A stretch of 53,405 nt of DNA. It comes from an uncultured Alistipes sp. (GTDB lineage: Bacteria > Bacteroidota > Bacteroidia > Bacteroidales > Rikenellaceae). The stretch is from positions 1-53,405 of the forward strand of contig URBJ01000003.1 of the NCBI GenBank assembly GCA_900546005.1, written 5' to 3'. The notes below the pieces were generated by a model that did not search any database, was not told where the DNA came from, and saw only the letters and a program-made list of their open reading frames with translations. Position numbers and translations under genes: made by a program. Shown here one piece after another: positions 28,365 through 37,901 of the stretch (position 1 is the stretch's first letter; every line of letters begins with the position of its first letter).

Positions 28365-29684
28365 CTACTCCATATAACGAAGCACCTCTCCGCAAAGCTG
28401 ATAAAGAGAGATCTCGCATAACTTGGTGTTGTACTGAGCGGTCAGCAAACGCTCCTCGGCATCCAACAGGCTCTTCTGGGCCTCCCGAATTTCGATACCC
28501 GCCAAATCTCCGACCATATAACGATCGAGCGCCTTCTCGTAGTTCTCACGAGCCGTTGCAACGTTGTCGTTCTCGAGTTTCAGCACTTCGATGTTGTTCT
28601 GATAGGCCTGCCAGAAATTCGACAGATCCGCCCGCAACGAAAGCTCCAGATCCTCCCGCGTCAGGCGCGCATTCTCGATGGCAATCCTCGCGTTGCGCTG
28701 CTCCCTTTTTCTATTCCCGTCGAAGATCGTGATTCCCACCGTAACCCCGGCCGAAAGATCCAGATTGCGGCGTTTGAACGTCGTTCCCGAACCGTATCGA
28801 TTGAACGTATATCCATAACCGGCATTCATCTTGACATAGGGGTAGTTACGCGACTGCACGGCCTTCAGGTCGATCTCAGCCAATCGCTGCTCGCGATCGG
28901 CCATCAGCAACGACGCGTTGTTCTCGAGCATCCGCTGTTCGAGGTAGTTCCACTCGAGGTTCTGATCGATCGTAATCACCGAATCCTGAACCACAAAATA
29001 GCGGTCGACATCCGATACCGCCATCAGTTGGTTCAACCGGATCCGCGACGTGTGGACCAGCTCCTGCTGATTCATAAACTGCGAACTGTCGGCATTGAAA
29101 TAGACCCGCGCCTGAAGATAATCGAGACGGGAATAGTCGCGTGTCGTGCTGTACCGCAACTGGGCAATCCGCAGACGCTCCTTCGACAACGACATGGCGT
29201 AACGATAATTGCTCAGCCGGATGCGCTGCTGGATATAGTTGTAATATTCGGCCGTCAGCGTAGCGACAAAATCCTCGATCGTTATGCGGGTCTGGATCGC
29301 CCCTTCGCGCTCCAACTCCTGCAACCGGTCGTACTCGGCCTGTATGCTGAATCCATTGAAAATGGTCCAATCCACATTGATCCCTGCATTGACACTCTGA
29401 TCGTAGACCCCGTTCTGGTCCGTCACACCTCCTGCACGATCGTGCGTCCGTGTAGAGGTCAGATCGCCTCCGTACCCCGCAACGAAACCTACCTCCGGCA
29501 ATTTCCCCGCATTGGCTGCCGTCGCATTATTTTGGGCGATCTGTTCGTCATTGCGCGAAATCCGAATCGCATAATTCTGCTCCAAACCGGTCTCCAAGCA
29601 CGATTTCAACGAATACATCGGAGGCTCGGCCTGCAAAATGGCCGCCGAAGCGACCATCACGATACTCAATATAGCTTTTTTCAT
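28365..29684 (-). CDS. TolC-family outer-membrane efflux protein
   Basis: 439 residues with a signal peptide (MKKAILSIVMVASAAILQAE). Two repeats of long helices and barrel strands typical of OEP/TolC are visible: QNYAIRISRNDEQIAQNNATA early and NARLTREDLELSLRADLSNFW in the second half. It forms the outer-membrane exit duct for the RND pump encoded just upstream, whose stop overlaps this start by four bases. Confidence 0.92.
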   Translation of the reverse strand: MKKAILSIVMVASAAILQAEPPMYSLKSCLETGLEQNYAIRISRNDEQIAQNNATAANAGKLPEVGFVAGYGGDLTSTRTHDRAGGVTDQNGVYDQSVNAGINVDWTIFNGFSIQAEYDRLQELEREGAIQTRITIEDFVATLTAEYYNYIQQRIRLSNYRYAMSLSKERLRIAQLRYSTTRDYSRLDYLQARVYFNADSSQFMNQQELVHTSRIRLNQLMAVSDVDRYFVVQDSVITIDQNLEWNYLEQRMLENNASLLMADREQRLAEIDLKAVQSRNYPYVKMNAGYGYTFNRYGSGTTFKRRNLDLSAGVTVGITIFDGNRKREQRNARIAIENARLTREDLELSLRADLSNFWQAYQNNIEVLKLENDNVATARENYEKALDRYMVGDLAGIEIREAQKSLLDAEERLLTAQYNTKLCEISLYQLCGEVLRYME

Positions 29685-32600
29685 GAATTCTCTTTTTTTC
29701 TTCTGTTCGTCGATATAAAACTGTACATCGATGGAATCACATACAGGGTCAAAAGCGTCGATACCAACATACCTCCGACCACCGCAATACCCATCGCAAT
29801 ACGTCCCTGTGCACCCTCACCCGAAGCAAACACCAACGGCAACAAACCGAGAATCGTACTGGCACTGGTCATCAGAATCGGGCGCAAACGCTGCAAGGCG
29901 GCCTCCGAGATAGCGGCCATTTTGGGAATTCCCGCTTCCTGTTTCTGGTTGGCAAACTCGACGATCAGGATACCATTCTTGGCCACCAATCCGATCAGCA
30001 TAATGATTCCGATCTGACTGAAAATATTCATGGTCTGGTCGAAACTGTACATAAAGATCAACGCTCCGGCCACGGCCAACGGCACGGTCAACATGATGAC
30101 CAACGGATCTTTGAAGCTCTCGAACTGGGCGGCAAGCACCAGATAGATCAGCACGATGGCCAGTACGAAGGCGAACAGCAGGCTCGACGAGCTTTCACGG
30201 AACTCCTTCGAGTCGCCTGCCAACGCCGTACGGAACGTGTCGTCGAGCGTTTCGGCCGCAATACGGTCCATCTCATCCAAACCCTGTCCGATCGTCTTTC
30301 CTTCCGCCAGTCCGGCTGATATCGTGGCCGAAACAAATCGGTTATAGCGGTACAGACGCGGCGGTGCGATACCCTCCTCCAGAGAGACCAAGTTATCCAT
30401 CTGGATCATGTTTCCATCGTCGCTTCTGATATATATAGACTTGAGGGCCGACGGCGTATTCCGCTGCTGCCGGTTGATCTCTCCGAGAATCTCGTACTGC
30501 TTGCCGTTCATATAGAAATACCCCATACGTTGACCGCTCAACCCATACTGAAGCGTCTGGGCTATACTCCGCGTACTGATTCCCATCTGGTTGGCCTTAT
30601 CGCGATTGATCGTAATCCGCGCCTCCGGTTTGCTGAACTTCAGGTCGACGTCCGCCATCTGGAAATAGGGACTGTCGTACACCTTGGCCATAAAGGTGGG
30701 CAACACCTCCTGCAGCTTTTCCAGATTGGTCGCCTGAAGCACATATTGAACCGGCATCGCACCACGACGACCTCCGAAGGTACTCTGTTGTTGTACGAAA
30801 GCTCGCGCTTTGGTCTTGGTACGAACCGCCCGTGACAACTGCTCGGCAATCTCCATCTGCGACCGCTCACGATCCTTCAAATCCACCAAAGAGATTTGGA
30901 CATTTCCGCTTCCGCTCGATACCCGGGCCGTTATGTTTTTCGCCTCCGGAACCAACGAATCGACCATCAGGTTGATGTCCTCCGTATAGTCGCGCATATA
31001 CTCATAGGTCACACCCTCCGATCCCCGCGTGTTGATCGAAATCAACGAACGGTCCTCCAACGGAGCCATCTCGGCCGGGATGTGGGTCCACAAATAGTAA
31101 ATCGCCCCCAACATAAGCACCATGAAGGGAATCATCCAAACCCGTTTCCGCATCACAAAAGCCAAACTCCGCTCATAGACACGATTCAGCCCCACGAAGA
31201 AAGGCTCTGTCTTCCGATAGAAATAGCTCTGTTTTTCCTTCTTTTTCAGGATTTTCGTAGCAAGCATCGGAGTGAACATCAGTGCGGCGATCGTCGAGAT
31301 GATCACAGCCCCCGAAATCACGATACTGAACTCGCGGAACAGACGGCCTGTAGTTCCCTGCATGAAGACGATCGGGAAGAACACCGCAACCAAAGTAATC
31401 GAGGTCGAAATTACGGCGAAGAAGATCTCTTTCGCCCCTTCGATTCCGGCCTCCTTCGGAGTCATTCCCCGCTCGATCCGGATGTAGATGTTCTCGGTCA
31501 TCACGATCGCATCATCTACCACCAAACCGACGGCCAAAACGATCGCCAACATCGACAACACATTGATCGAAAATCCGGCCAGATACATCACGAAGAAGGA
31601 TCCGATCAGCGACACGGGAATCACCACACAAGGGATCAACGTCACCCGCCAATCGCGCAGGAAGAGAAAAATGATGATGATAACCAACAGGAAAGCGACA
31701 TACACCGTCTCCTCCACCTCACTGATCGAGGCCCGGATAAATCGCGTGTTGTCGAATCCATAGCTGACCTTCACGTCATCGGGCAGATCCTTCTGCATGG
31801 TCTTCATGCGCTGGTAGACCGCATCGGCAATATCGATATGGTTGGCACCGGGTTGCGGAATTACAACCACACCGACCATCGGCACGCCGTTCATCTTCAT
31901 GTAGCTGCGGATATCCTGCGGGCCCAACTCCGCCCTGCCGACATCGCTCAGTCGGATCAACCTTCCGTTTTCCTCCTTGATGACCAGATCGTTGAACTCT
32001 TTGGCCGTGTGCATCAATCCCAACGTCCGGATCGTCAGCTCTGTGGTATTGCCTTCGATACTTCCCGACGGCAACTCCACGTTCTCGTTATCGACTGCAT
32101 TCTTGATATCGACCGGAGTCACCCCGTAACCGGCCATCTTGATCGGATCGAGCCAGAGCCGCATCGAATAACGCTTCTCGCCCCAGATCGATACGCTACT
32201 CACGTCACTGATCGTCTGCAACTGCTCCTTGACCGTTAGGTCGGCAATTTCACTCAGCTCCAACAACGGCCGCTTATCGCTCTGAAGGGCAACCATCAGG
32301 ATAGGTTGGGCGTCCGCATCGGCCTTCGACACGGTCGGAGGGTCGCAGTCTCGGGGCAGATAACGTTGAGCCCGGGATACCTTGTCCCGCACGTCGTTCG
32401 CCGCCGTTTCGAGGTCGACCGACAGCTCAAACTCGACCGTTATTCGGCTCGAGCCCTGCTGGCTGACACTCGTCAGCGAACGGATACCGGGAATACCGTT
32501 GATATTCTGTTCGAGAGGCTCCGTAATCTGGTTCTCGATCACATCGGCATTGGCACCGGGATAGGAACACGACACGGAGATAATCGGATTGTCGACACTG

Positions 32601-32713
32601 GGATACTCGCGTACACCCAAATAGGTGTAACCGATCATTCCGAAAAGAATGATCACCAATGTCACCACAGTCGCCATTACCGGCCTGCGAATACTTAACT
32701 CAGAGATATTCAT
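29681..32713 (-). CDS. RND multidrug efflux transporter (AcrB/HAE1-like)
   Basis: 1010 residues with the two-fold RND layout: a membrane helix near residues 11-31, a large periplasmic loop to ~335, a block of helices, a second loop and a second helix block. The proton-relay pair D400-D401 is present in VGLVVDDAIVMTENI. QISLVDLKDRERSQM and ARAFVQQQSTFGGRRGAMPV mark the porter region, and GLVAKNGILIVEFANQ the late membrane block. It pumps drugs, bile salts or other amphiphiles with the adjacent adaptor and TolC proteins. Substrate cannot be read from sequence. Confidence 0.96.
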   Translation of the reverse strand: MNISELSIRRPVMATVVTLVIILFGMIGYTYLGVREYPSVDNPIISVSCSYPGANADVIENQITEPLEQNINGIPGIRSLTSVSQQGSSRITVEFELSVDLETAANDVRDKVSRAQRYLPRDCDPPTVSKADADAQPILMVALQSDKRPLLELSEIADLTVKEQLQTISDVSSVSIWGEKRYSMRLWLDPIKMAGYGVTPVDIKNAVDNENVELPSGSIEGNTTELTIRTLGLMHTAKEFNDLVIKEENGRLIRLSDVGRAELGPQDIRSYMKMNGVPMVGVVVIPQPGANHIDIADAVYQRMKTMQKDLPDDVKVSYGFDNTRFIRASISEVEETVYVAFLLVIIIIFLFLRDWRVTLIPCVVIPVSLIGSFFVMYLAGFSINVLSMLAIVLAVGLVVDDAIVMTENIYIRIERGMTPKEAGIEGAKEIFFAVISTSITLVAVFFPIVFMQGTTGRLFREFSIVISGAVIISTIAALMFTPMLATKILKKKEKQSYFYRKTEPFFVGLNRVYERSLAFVMRKRVWMIPFMVLMLGAIYYLWTHIPAEMAPLEDRSLISINTRGSEGVTYEYMRDYTEDINLMVDSLVPEAKNITARVSSGSGNVQISLVDLKDRERSQMEIAEQLSRAVRTKTKARAFVQQQSTFGGRRGAMPVQYVLQATNLEKLQEVLPTFMAKVYDSPYFQMADVDLKFSKPEARITINRDKANQMGISTRSIAQTLQYGLSGQRMGYFYMNGKQYEILGEINRQQRNTPSALKSIYIRSDDGNMIQMDNLVSLEEGIAPPRLYRYNRFVSATISAGLAEGKTIGQGLDEMDRIAAETLDDTFRTALAGDSKEFRESSSSLLFAFVLAIVLIYLVLAAQFESFKDPLVIMLTVPLAVAGALIFMYSFDQTMNIFSQIGIIMLIGLVAKNGILIVEFANQKQEAGIPKMAAISEAALQRLRPILMTSASTILGLLPLVFASGEGAQGRIAMGIAVVGGMLVSTLLTLYVIPSMYSFISTNRRKKENS

Positions 32714-32724
32714 GGTCGGAAAGC

Positions 32725-33804
32725 TTAATCGATACGATCCAATTTAACCGGCAGGTCGGTCCGCAACTGCAACGTTCCCGACGTAATGACGGTATCGCCC
32801 ATCTGAAGTCCTTTGATGATCTGGACCATTGCATCGGTCCGAAGGCCTGTTTCGACAGCCACCGGCTGGGCCTTCCCGTTTTTATACAGAAATACCTTGT
32901 CGATACCCAATTCGGGGACCAACGCCTCGGACGGCACCGCTATCGCATCGGGGATTTCAGCCATCCGGATCCGGACATTTACATAGCGACCGGGCATCAG
33001 CTCGTTGCTCGTATTGGGATAGATGGCCCGTACCGGGAACTTACGCGTTTCGTTCTCGACCTGCGACTCGACAGCATACACAACTGCCGGAAAAGACTTT
33101 AAGACGCCTTCGACCTCGAACGTCAGCGGAGTGCCCTTGCGGATCTGGTTCGAGTAGCGCTCCGGTACATAAAATTCGATCTTGATCGGCGAACGTTTCG
33201 TCAATTTCGCCACCACGCTGCTGGGCGAAGCATAGGCTCCCTCACTGATATTCCGCAAACCGATAATTCCATCGAACGGTGCGCGCAACTCCGTCAGACG
33301 GATATTGGCCTCAACCAGTTCAATGTCGGCTTTCAGCATGGCCAGTTCGGTCTGTGCCTGTTCGTAGGCCTCCTGACTCACGGCATCCTTGGCCAACAGC
33401 GTATTTTGACGATAGACCCGATCCTCGGCCAGTTTCAGCTGCGACATATATTTGGAGAGCTGTGCCTGCAGGGTCTCGTCGTTTACTTTGGCCAGCAGAT
33501 CGCCTTTCTTTACGGCAGTGCCTTCCGTAAAGTTGATGGCCACCACCTTGCCTGATGTCTCAAACGAAAGTTCCACCTCCTCATCGGGAAGCAAACTACC
33601 CGTAGCATAGATATCGTCGGTCATCAACTGCCCCTTGATCACGAGTGCATTGACATTCAGGGGGCCGCCACTCTTCCGAGTGGGCAGAGACTCCTCTTTC
33701 GGAACGTCACCCGCAGGAGTCCGATCCCACAGATTGTACATACCGATACCGCCGGCTATGATTAGAACCACGGCCGTCAATATCCATTTCAATTTTTTCC
33801 TCAT
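32725..33804 (-). CDS. RND efflux periplasmic adaptor (membrane fusion protein)
   Basis: 359 residues. An N-terminal membrane anchor (WILTAVVLIIAGGIGMYNLW) has no lipobox Cys, so it is helix-anchored. Lipoyl/hairpin segments appear in VVAINFTEGTAVKKGDLLAK and LRAPFDGIIGLRNISEGAY, with a coiled-coil hairpin between (LAEDRVYRQNTLLAKDAVSQ); beta-barrel and membrane-proximal domains follow. It bridges the pump and the TolC protein. First gene of the three-gene operon, 11 bases before the pump gene. Confidence 0.94.
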   Translation of the reverse strand: MRKKLKWILTAVVLIIAGGIGMYNLWDRTPAGDVPKEESLPTRKSGGPLNVNALVIKGQLMTDDIYATGSLLPDEEVELSFETSGKVVAINFTEGTAVKKGDLLAKVNDETLQAQLSKYMSQLKLAEDRVYRQNTLLAKDAVSQEAYEQAQTELAMLKADIELVEANIRLTELRAPFDGIIGLRNISEGAYASPSSVVAKLTKRSPIKIEFYVPERYSNQIRKGTPLTFEVEGVLKSFPAVVYAVESQVENETRKFPVRAIYPNTSNELMPGRYVNVRIRMAEIPDAIAVPSEALVPELGIDKVFLYKNGKAQPVAVETGLRTDAMVQIIKGLQMGDTVITSGTLQLRTDLPVKLDRID

Positions 33805-33847
33805 TGTTGATAGTTAGTTGTTTAGTTAGGTTTCATGTCGAATGTTA

Positions 33848-33879
33848 CAAAGATAACAATTTAGACGATTTTTTTACAA
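33848..33879 (-). promoter_or_regulatory. Efflux operon promoter
   Basis: On the minus strand TTG (33877-33879), 21 bases, TATCTTTG (33848-33855). Transcription near 33841 gives a leader of about 37 bases. No regulator gene lies next to it. Confidence 0.65.
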
Positions 33880-34052
33880 TCTTTTCTACAATTTCTTCGC
33901 ATTTCCAAACAAAAATCCATCAAAGAAAAGAGCATAATCTACCGAATTCATTTATCGCTGCATAAGCATCCCCCACTCTGTTTGTCCGTATATTTTGGAT
34001 ATTATAACAGGATGGCCACGGCACGGTCATAATCAGAAAATTGCATTTCCGA

Positions 34053-34083
34053 TTTGTCTCTACGTCTGGTTTCACTATATTTG
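34053..34083 (+). promoter_or_regulatory. Upstream one of two near-duplicate promoters
   Basis: TTTGTCTCTACG begins at 34053; TATATTTG is at 34076-34083, with 19 bases between TTTG and TATA. Its sequence beyond the consensus resembles the second promoter 82 bases downstream. Confidence 0.6.
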
Positions 34084-34134
34084 GACAATATTAGGATGCG
34101 GTTCGGGATAGCCAAACTTGAAAACAAATTTTCG

Positions 34135-34166
34135 TTTGTCTCTCCGCTCACCTTTTCCTATATTTG
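34135..34166 (+). promoter_or_regulatory. Downstream one of two near-duplicate promoters
   Basis: TTTGTCTCTCCG begins at 34135; TATATTTG is at 34159-34166, with a 20-base spacer. A start near 34173 gives a leader of about 68 bases to the ATG at 34241. Confidence 0.65.
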
Positions 34167-34240
34167 TAGATTGTTATGCACCGTGATGCAAGCTGCTGCA
34201 TCCTTTCGCTACACTCCACAAAACTTAACCTACTACCCCA

Positions 34241-36649
34241 ATGAAACACCTTCTCGTTTGGCTTATCGTATTGTGCGGTTGTGCCCTCTCCTATGGCCAA
34301 ACAACAGCCCCCTCCATCAAAGGCCGCGTAACGGATGCAAAAACCGGATCGGCCATCGAGTTTGCAAATGCGATCATCGTCGACTCAGTGAATCATACAA
34401 TCGCCTCGACAACCGTTTCCGGAGGCGAATTTTCCATCTCGGACCCAATCAACGGCGACTACTATTTGATCATCCAGCTGATGGGATACCAACCCTACAC
34501 GAGCGAACGGATCGCTTTTCGAAACGGAACCCCAATCGACATCGGAACCGTTCCCCTCGAACCGATCGAGAGCCTGCTTCAGGAAGTGACGGTCGTCGGC
34601 AATCGCAGCGCTATCATCTATAAATTAGACCGGAAAAAGATCAGCGGTTCGGCCTCCCTGTCTGCTTCGGGCGGAACGGCTGTCGATATTCTCCGTACCA
34701 TTCCTTCGGTCCGCTTCGATGCCGACGGCGAGCTTTCGTTTCGGGGCAGTACCGGATTCCTCGTCCATGTAGACGGAAAACCATCCATGTTGAGCGGAAC
34801 ACAGGCTTTGGAACAGATTCCAGCCTCTACCATCGAAGACATCGAAATCATCACCACCCCGTCGGCACGTTACAAAACCGACGGTGAGGCGGGCATCATC
34901 AACATCGTCACCAAGCGACACTCCGATGAGGGAACAAGCGGCAACATCAGCCTTTCGGGAAGCACGTTAGGGGCATGGAACGCCGATCTGCTGCTCAGCC
35001 ACCGCAAAGGAGCACACCGCTGGTACATCGGCGGCACCGGATCGGAAATCAAGGGGAAAAGCGATTTCAACCAGCAGAAGACCACCATCGTGGACGACTT
35101 CACGACAACCTCCGACGCCGACGGAACCCGACACAGCAACAACGCCTCCTACATCGGGAAGGTCGGCTGGGAATACGCAACGGACCGCCATAACCTGCTG
35201 CTCGAGGTGCAGTCGGGCATGACAAAGAATGCACGCGGAGGCGACATGGGGTACTACGAACACCGGACACAGGATTCGACCGTGCTGAACGATGCCTTTT
35301 ATGACAGCCACGACCGCTACTCGAACGAGAAACAACTCGCCCAACTGACTGCGGACTACTCCTTCCGTATCAACGAACGCGGCGACAAATTCACCCTCAA
35401 TGGACGCTTGCGCTACGACTGGTACGCGCTGGAATACACCGAAAGCAACATGTTCGACACCACAGGCGTCCGCTACGAAGGGACTCGCGGCTACGAAAAG
35501 GAACACCACTGGGATTTCGACGGAGGTGCGGCCTACGAACTCAACTACCGTCCCGACGGGAAACTGGAACTCGGCTACCAGTACACCTCATACAGCGAAC
35601 ACGGCGACTACAACATCACCTACTGGGACCGCGACCGACAGGAGTTCGAGTGGCAGGAGGATCTCTATGCCCCGTTCTTTTACCGCCGACAGATCCATTC
35701 GTTTTATGCCATGCTGACCGACCGGATCGGTCCCGTATCCTTCGATGCAGGACTCCGGGCCGACAACACGCTCGACGAACTGCAGATCGCCGTTGCCAAT
35801 GCCAACCGGAACATCTCGCGTCTGGAGCTTTTCCCGTCGGCACATGTGGCTTACGAAGCGCCCCACGACCAGACGATCTCCGCCGGCTATGCCTACCGCA
35901 CCAACCGACCGGGCATCTGGCAACTGGAACCCTACATCACCTACGAAGACTACTACACCAAACAGATCGGCAATCCCGACATCTGCCCCGAGTACATCCA
36001 CTCTGCCGAAATCGGATACCGCAAACAGTTCAGCGGCGACAACAGCCTCGCATTTACCGGATTTTTCCGCTCCCGCAGAGGGGTAATCGATCGGGTGCGG
36101 GTGGCTTATGAACCCGGTGTAACGCTCGATTCGCTGATCAATGCCGGGAACGACCGCTCGGGAGGCTTAGAGATCGCCGCCCGGATCAAGGCCGCACGCT
36201 GGTGGCAGATGAGCCTCAACGGAAGCCTCTTCGGTTATAAATTCACGAGCCGCTATGAGGGGTGCGAGGATGCCTCCAACCTGAGTTATGCCATCGGAAT
36301 GATCAACAACTTCACCCTCGGCGCTACGACCCGCATGCAGTTCGACGCCAATGTAGTCGGACCGACGGTGCTGACCCAAGGCCGTGAAGAGGCCTACTGC
36401 TATTTCGACTTGGCCATCCGGCAGCAGATTTATAAAAACAGGATCTCCGCAGCCGTGGTCATCCACGACCTGTTCCATACGGCGCTCTACCGAAACCGTC
36501 GTACAACCTCTACGCTGCTTTCGACCACGCGTGTCCGTCCCAAATACCCCAACATCGTGCTGTCGCTGAGTTATTCATTCAACGCCGCACACAAAGAGCA
36601 ATCGGGACGCGTCTCATCCGGAGCCATGTTCGACGGCAAGGATTTTTAA
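34241..36649 (+). CDS. TonB-receptor-like outer-membrane beta-barrel protein
   Basis: 802 residues with a signal peptide (MKHLLVWLIVLCGCALSYGQ). Residues ~25-110 are a carboxypeptidase-regulatory domain (IKGRVTDAKTGSAIEFANAI), then a plug (GGTAVDILRTIPSVRF, VHVDGKPSMLSGTQALEQIP, DIEIITTPSARY, GIINIVTKR) and a barrel of the outer_membrane beta-barrel_3 family ending LSLSYSFNAAHKEQ plus a short polar tail. No SusD-like partner follows; a terminator does. Likely a stand-alone receptor or exporter of unknown ligand. Divergent from the efflux operon across a 436-base region. Confidence 0.88.
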   Translation: MKHLLVWLIVLCGCALSYGQTTAPSIKGRVTDAKTGSAIEFANAIIVDSVNHTIASTTVSGGEFSISDPINGDYYLIIQLMGYQPYTSERIAFRNGTPIDIGTVPLEPIESLLQEVTVVGNRSAIIYKLDRKKISGSASLSASGGTAVDILRTIPSVRFDADGELSFRGSTGFLVHVDGKPSMLSGTQALEQIPASTIEDIEIITTPSARYKTDGEAGIINIVTKRHSDEGTSGNISLSGSTLGAWNADLLLSHRKGAHRWYIGGTGSEIKGKSDFNQQKTTIVDDFTTTSDADGTRHSNNASYIGKVGWEYATDRHNLLLEVQSGMTKNARGGDMGYYEHRTQDSTVLNDAFYDSHDRYSNEKQLAQLTADYSFRINERGDKFTLNGRLRYDWYALEYTESNMFDTTGVRYEGTRGYEKEHHWDFDGGAAYELNYRPDGKLELGYQYTSYSEHGDYNITYWDRDRQEFEWQEDLYAPFFYRRQIHSFYAMLTDRIGPVSFDAGLRADNTLDELQIAVANANRNISRLELFPSAHVAYEAPHDQTISAGYAYRTNRPGIWQLEPYITYEDYYTKQIGNPDICPEYIHSAEIGYRKQFSGDNSLAFTGFFRSRRGVIDRVRVAYEPGVTLDSLINAGNDRSGGLEIAARIKAARWWQMSLNGSLFGYKFTSRYEGCEDASNLSYAIGMINNFTLGATTRMQFDANVVGPTVLTQGREEAYCYFDLAIRQQIYKNRISAAVVIHDLFHTALYRNRRTTSTLLSTTRVRPKYPNIVLSLSYSFNAAHKEQSGRVSSGAMFDGKDF

Positions 36650-36669
36650 TGAGCTAATACAACCAAAAG

Positions 36670-36703
36670 ACAACCGGCGGTTCAATTATGAGCCACCGGT
36701 TGT
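36670..36703. terminator. Bidirectional terminator between the barrel gene and the lysis-like cassette
   Basis: ACAACCGG (36670-36677) pairs with CCGGTTGT (36696-36703); after a C-A mismatch, GGTTCA pairs with TGAGCC. Loop ATTA. On the minus strand it is followed by CTTTTGG; on the plus strand by a T-containing stretch. It ends both converging units. Confidence 0.75.
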
Positions 36704-36818
36704 TAGCATTATTTTGGTAGTCAATGATATATCATAGCAAACCAATCCACAACGATTTCTACTTCAAAAACAGCAACGAGAGAGAGAAGAGACGAAAGCC
36801 AAACTATCTTCCTACCAA

Positions 36819-37292
36819 CTAAAATATCGGCACATAGACCCCGGCCTGAATGGTCGGGTGTAACGACCGCTTAAACGGATCGTACCCCACTCCCACTCCG
36901 ATACCGAATCGAATCCATCTTCGTTTTGCAGCCGTTGCCGTCTCGACATTTCGGGTTATGACCTTCGTTCGCGGAAAAATCTCCATGCTGTCGAGGTTGG
37001 GACGGAATCCGGAAACCACAGCCCGATACTCCTCCGTTTCATACACTTTCCGCTCTATCGGAACCAATACCGGAACTTTTACCGTATCGTTCGGCAATTG
37101 CATATACACCGTATCGACCCTCGTCAGATAAATCTTCTGGGGGAGCAGCAGCGTATCGCGGATCGTATCCCGGAAGAAAACCGTATCGACCCGTACTCGC
37201 TCTTCCGGCAGTCGTTTCCCTTCATACTTTCCCCAAACGAACGCTGCTCCGATCAATATCGCAACAACAAACGCTTCTACAATCCCTTTCAT
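36819..37292 (-). CDS. DUF6808-type single-pass membrane protein of phage-like cassette
   Basis: 157 residues: one N-terminal membrane helix (VEAFVVAILIGAAFVWGKY), then a periplasm-facing region rich in Val, Thr and Asp with repeated DTV units (VRVDTVFFRDTIRDT, LTRVDTVYMQLPNDTVKVPV), a basic stretch, and a beta-like C-terminus IGVGVGYDP...IQAGVYVPIF. I recognise the pattern as the DUF6808 family found in Bacteroidales phages and islands; its function is not established. One membrane anchor plus a periplasmic arm is compatible with a spanin-like role (inference). Third in the direction of transcription. Confidence 0.75.
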   Translation of the reverse strand: MKGIVEAFVVAILIGAAFVWGKYEGKRLPEERVRVDTVFFRDTIRDTLLLPQKIYLTRVDTVYMQLPNDTVKVPVLVPIERKVYETEEYRAVVSGFRPNLDSMEIFPRTKVITRNVETATAAKRRWIRFGIGVGVGYDPFKRSLHPTIQAGVYVPIF

Positions 37293-37312
37293 TTTTTATC
37301 TCTCTATCTTTT

Positions 37313-37420
37313 TTATACTCTATGACAAATCCGGGAGGGTCTCGTCCTATCCCGTTCCTGCACACATCCTGTTCGCTCAAGATCAAAGTTCCGGACGAAT
37401 CCTTTTCCTCCGAACACCAT
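37313..37420 (-). CDS. Possible 35-residue small protein in the 198-base gap
   Basis: An ATG at 37420 opens a frame reading MVFGGKGFVRNFDLERTGCV and ending at 37315, only 20 bases before the DUF6808 start. It has no membrane helix and no known family. The gap 37293-37490 also holds a shorter frame. Weak support; it may be chance. Confidence 0.2.
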   Translation of the reverse strand: MVFGGKGFVRNFDLERTGCVQERDRTRPSRICHRV

Positions 37421-37490
37421 GCTCCACCCTCTTCTCGATCGTTTTCAAGACCACTCCCGCGACCATTTTATACTGTCAATCACCTCCCCT

Positions 37491-37898
37491 CTATTTTTTG
37501 TATTTCCAAAACAATCTCCAGCCCTCCTCTATATCCTCCATCGGAACATCCACACCGTTTTCCATACGGATCATGGCTCGCACAACGGGGATCATCACAT
37601 TTGGATCCGTTGTCGAAATTTTGTTGTCTTGGGGTACTCCGGAGCGTGTGGAAACAAAAGACACATAGCCTTGCGTATTGTTTTCGACAGGCGGAGCCCA
37701 ACGTCCGACAAGTTTTTCCAGCGTATCGCAACCATACAGGATGCGGTAATTATTCAACAGGTGAAACATAGCCCGGATGCCCCAAGCCATCGTTTCGAAC
37801 GTCTTGAATGATCGGTCGTTTCCGTCGATCTCGCCTCTCCAGCAATCTTCTGTAAGGCGAATATTGCCCGGATTGTTGTTTCTGATTCCTCGTGTCAT
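37491..37898 (-). CDS. Phage P5-like / lysozyme-like wall hydrolase
   Basis: 135 residues with the signature RGIRNNNPGNIR followed by a Trp-Arg-Gly and then TFETMAWGIRAMFHLLNNY, GCDTLEKLVGRWAPP and NNTQGYVSFVS. This is the family usually labelled 'structural protein P5' in Bacteroidales prophages, thought to be a virion- or lysis-associated transglycosylase-like protein (family knowledge; activity unproven). No signal peptide, as expected if a holin-like partner releases it. It starts three bases after the stop of the upstream membrane protein. Confidence 0.8.
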   Translation of the reverse strand: MTRGIRNNNPGNIRLTEDCWRGEIDGNDRSFKTFETMAWGIRAMFHLLNNYRILYGCDTLEKLVGRWAPPVENNTQGYVSFVSTRSGVPQDNKISTTDPNVMIPVVRAMIRMENGVDVPMEDIEEGWRLFWKYKK

Positions 37899-37901
37899 CG
37901 A

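Noticed and set aside
30896..32239. 447-codon plus-strand frame opposite the RND pump
   Set aside because: Extremely rich in His, Asp and Arg with no domain; an antisense shadow of the pump gene.
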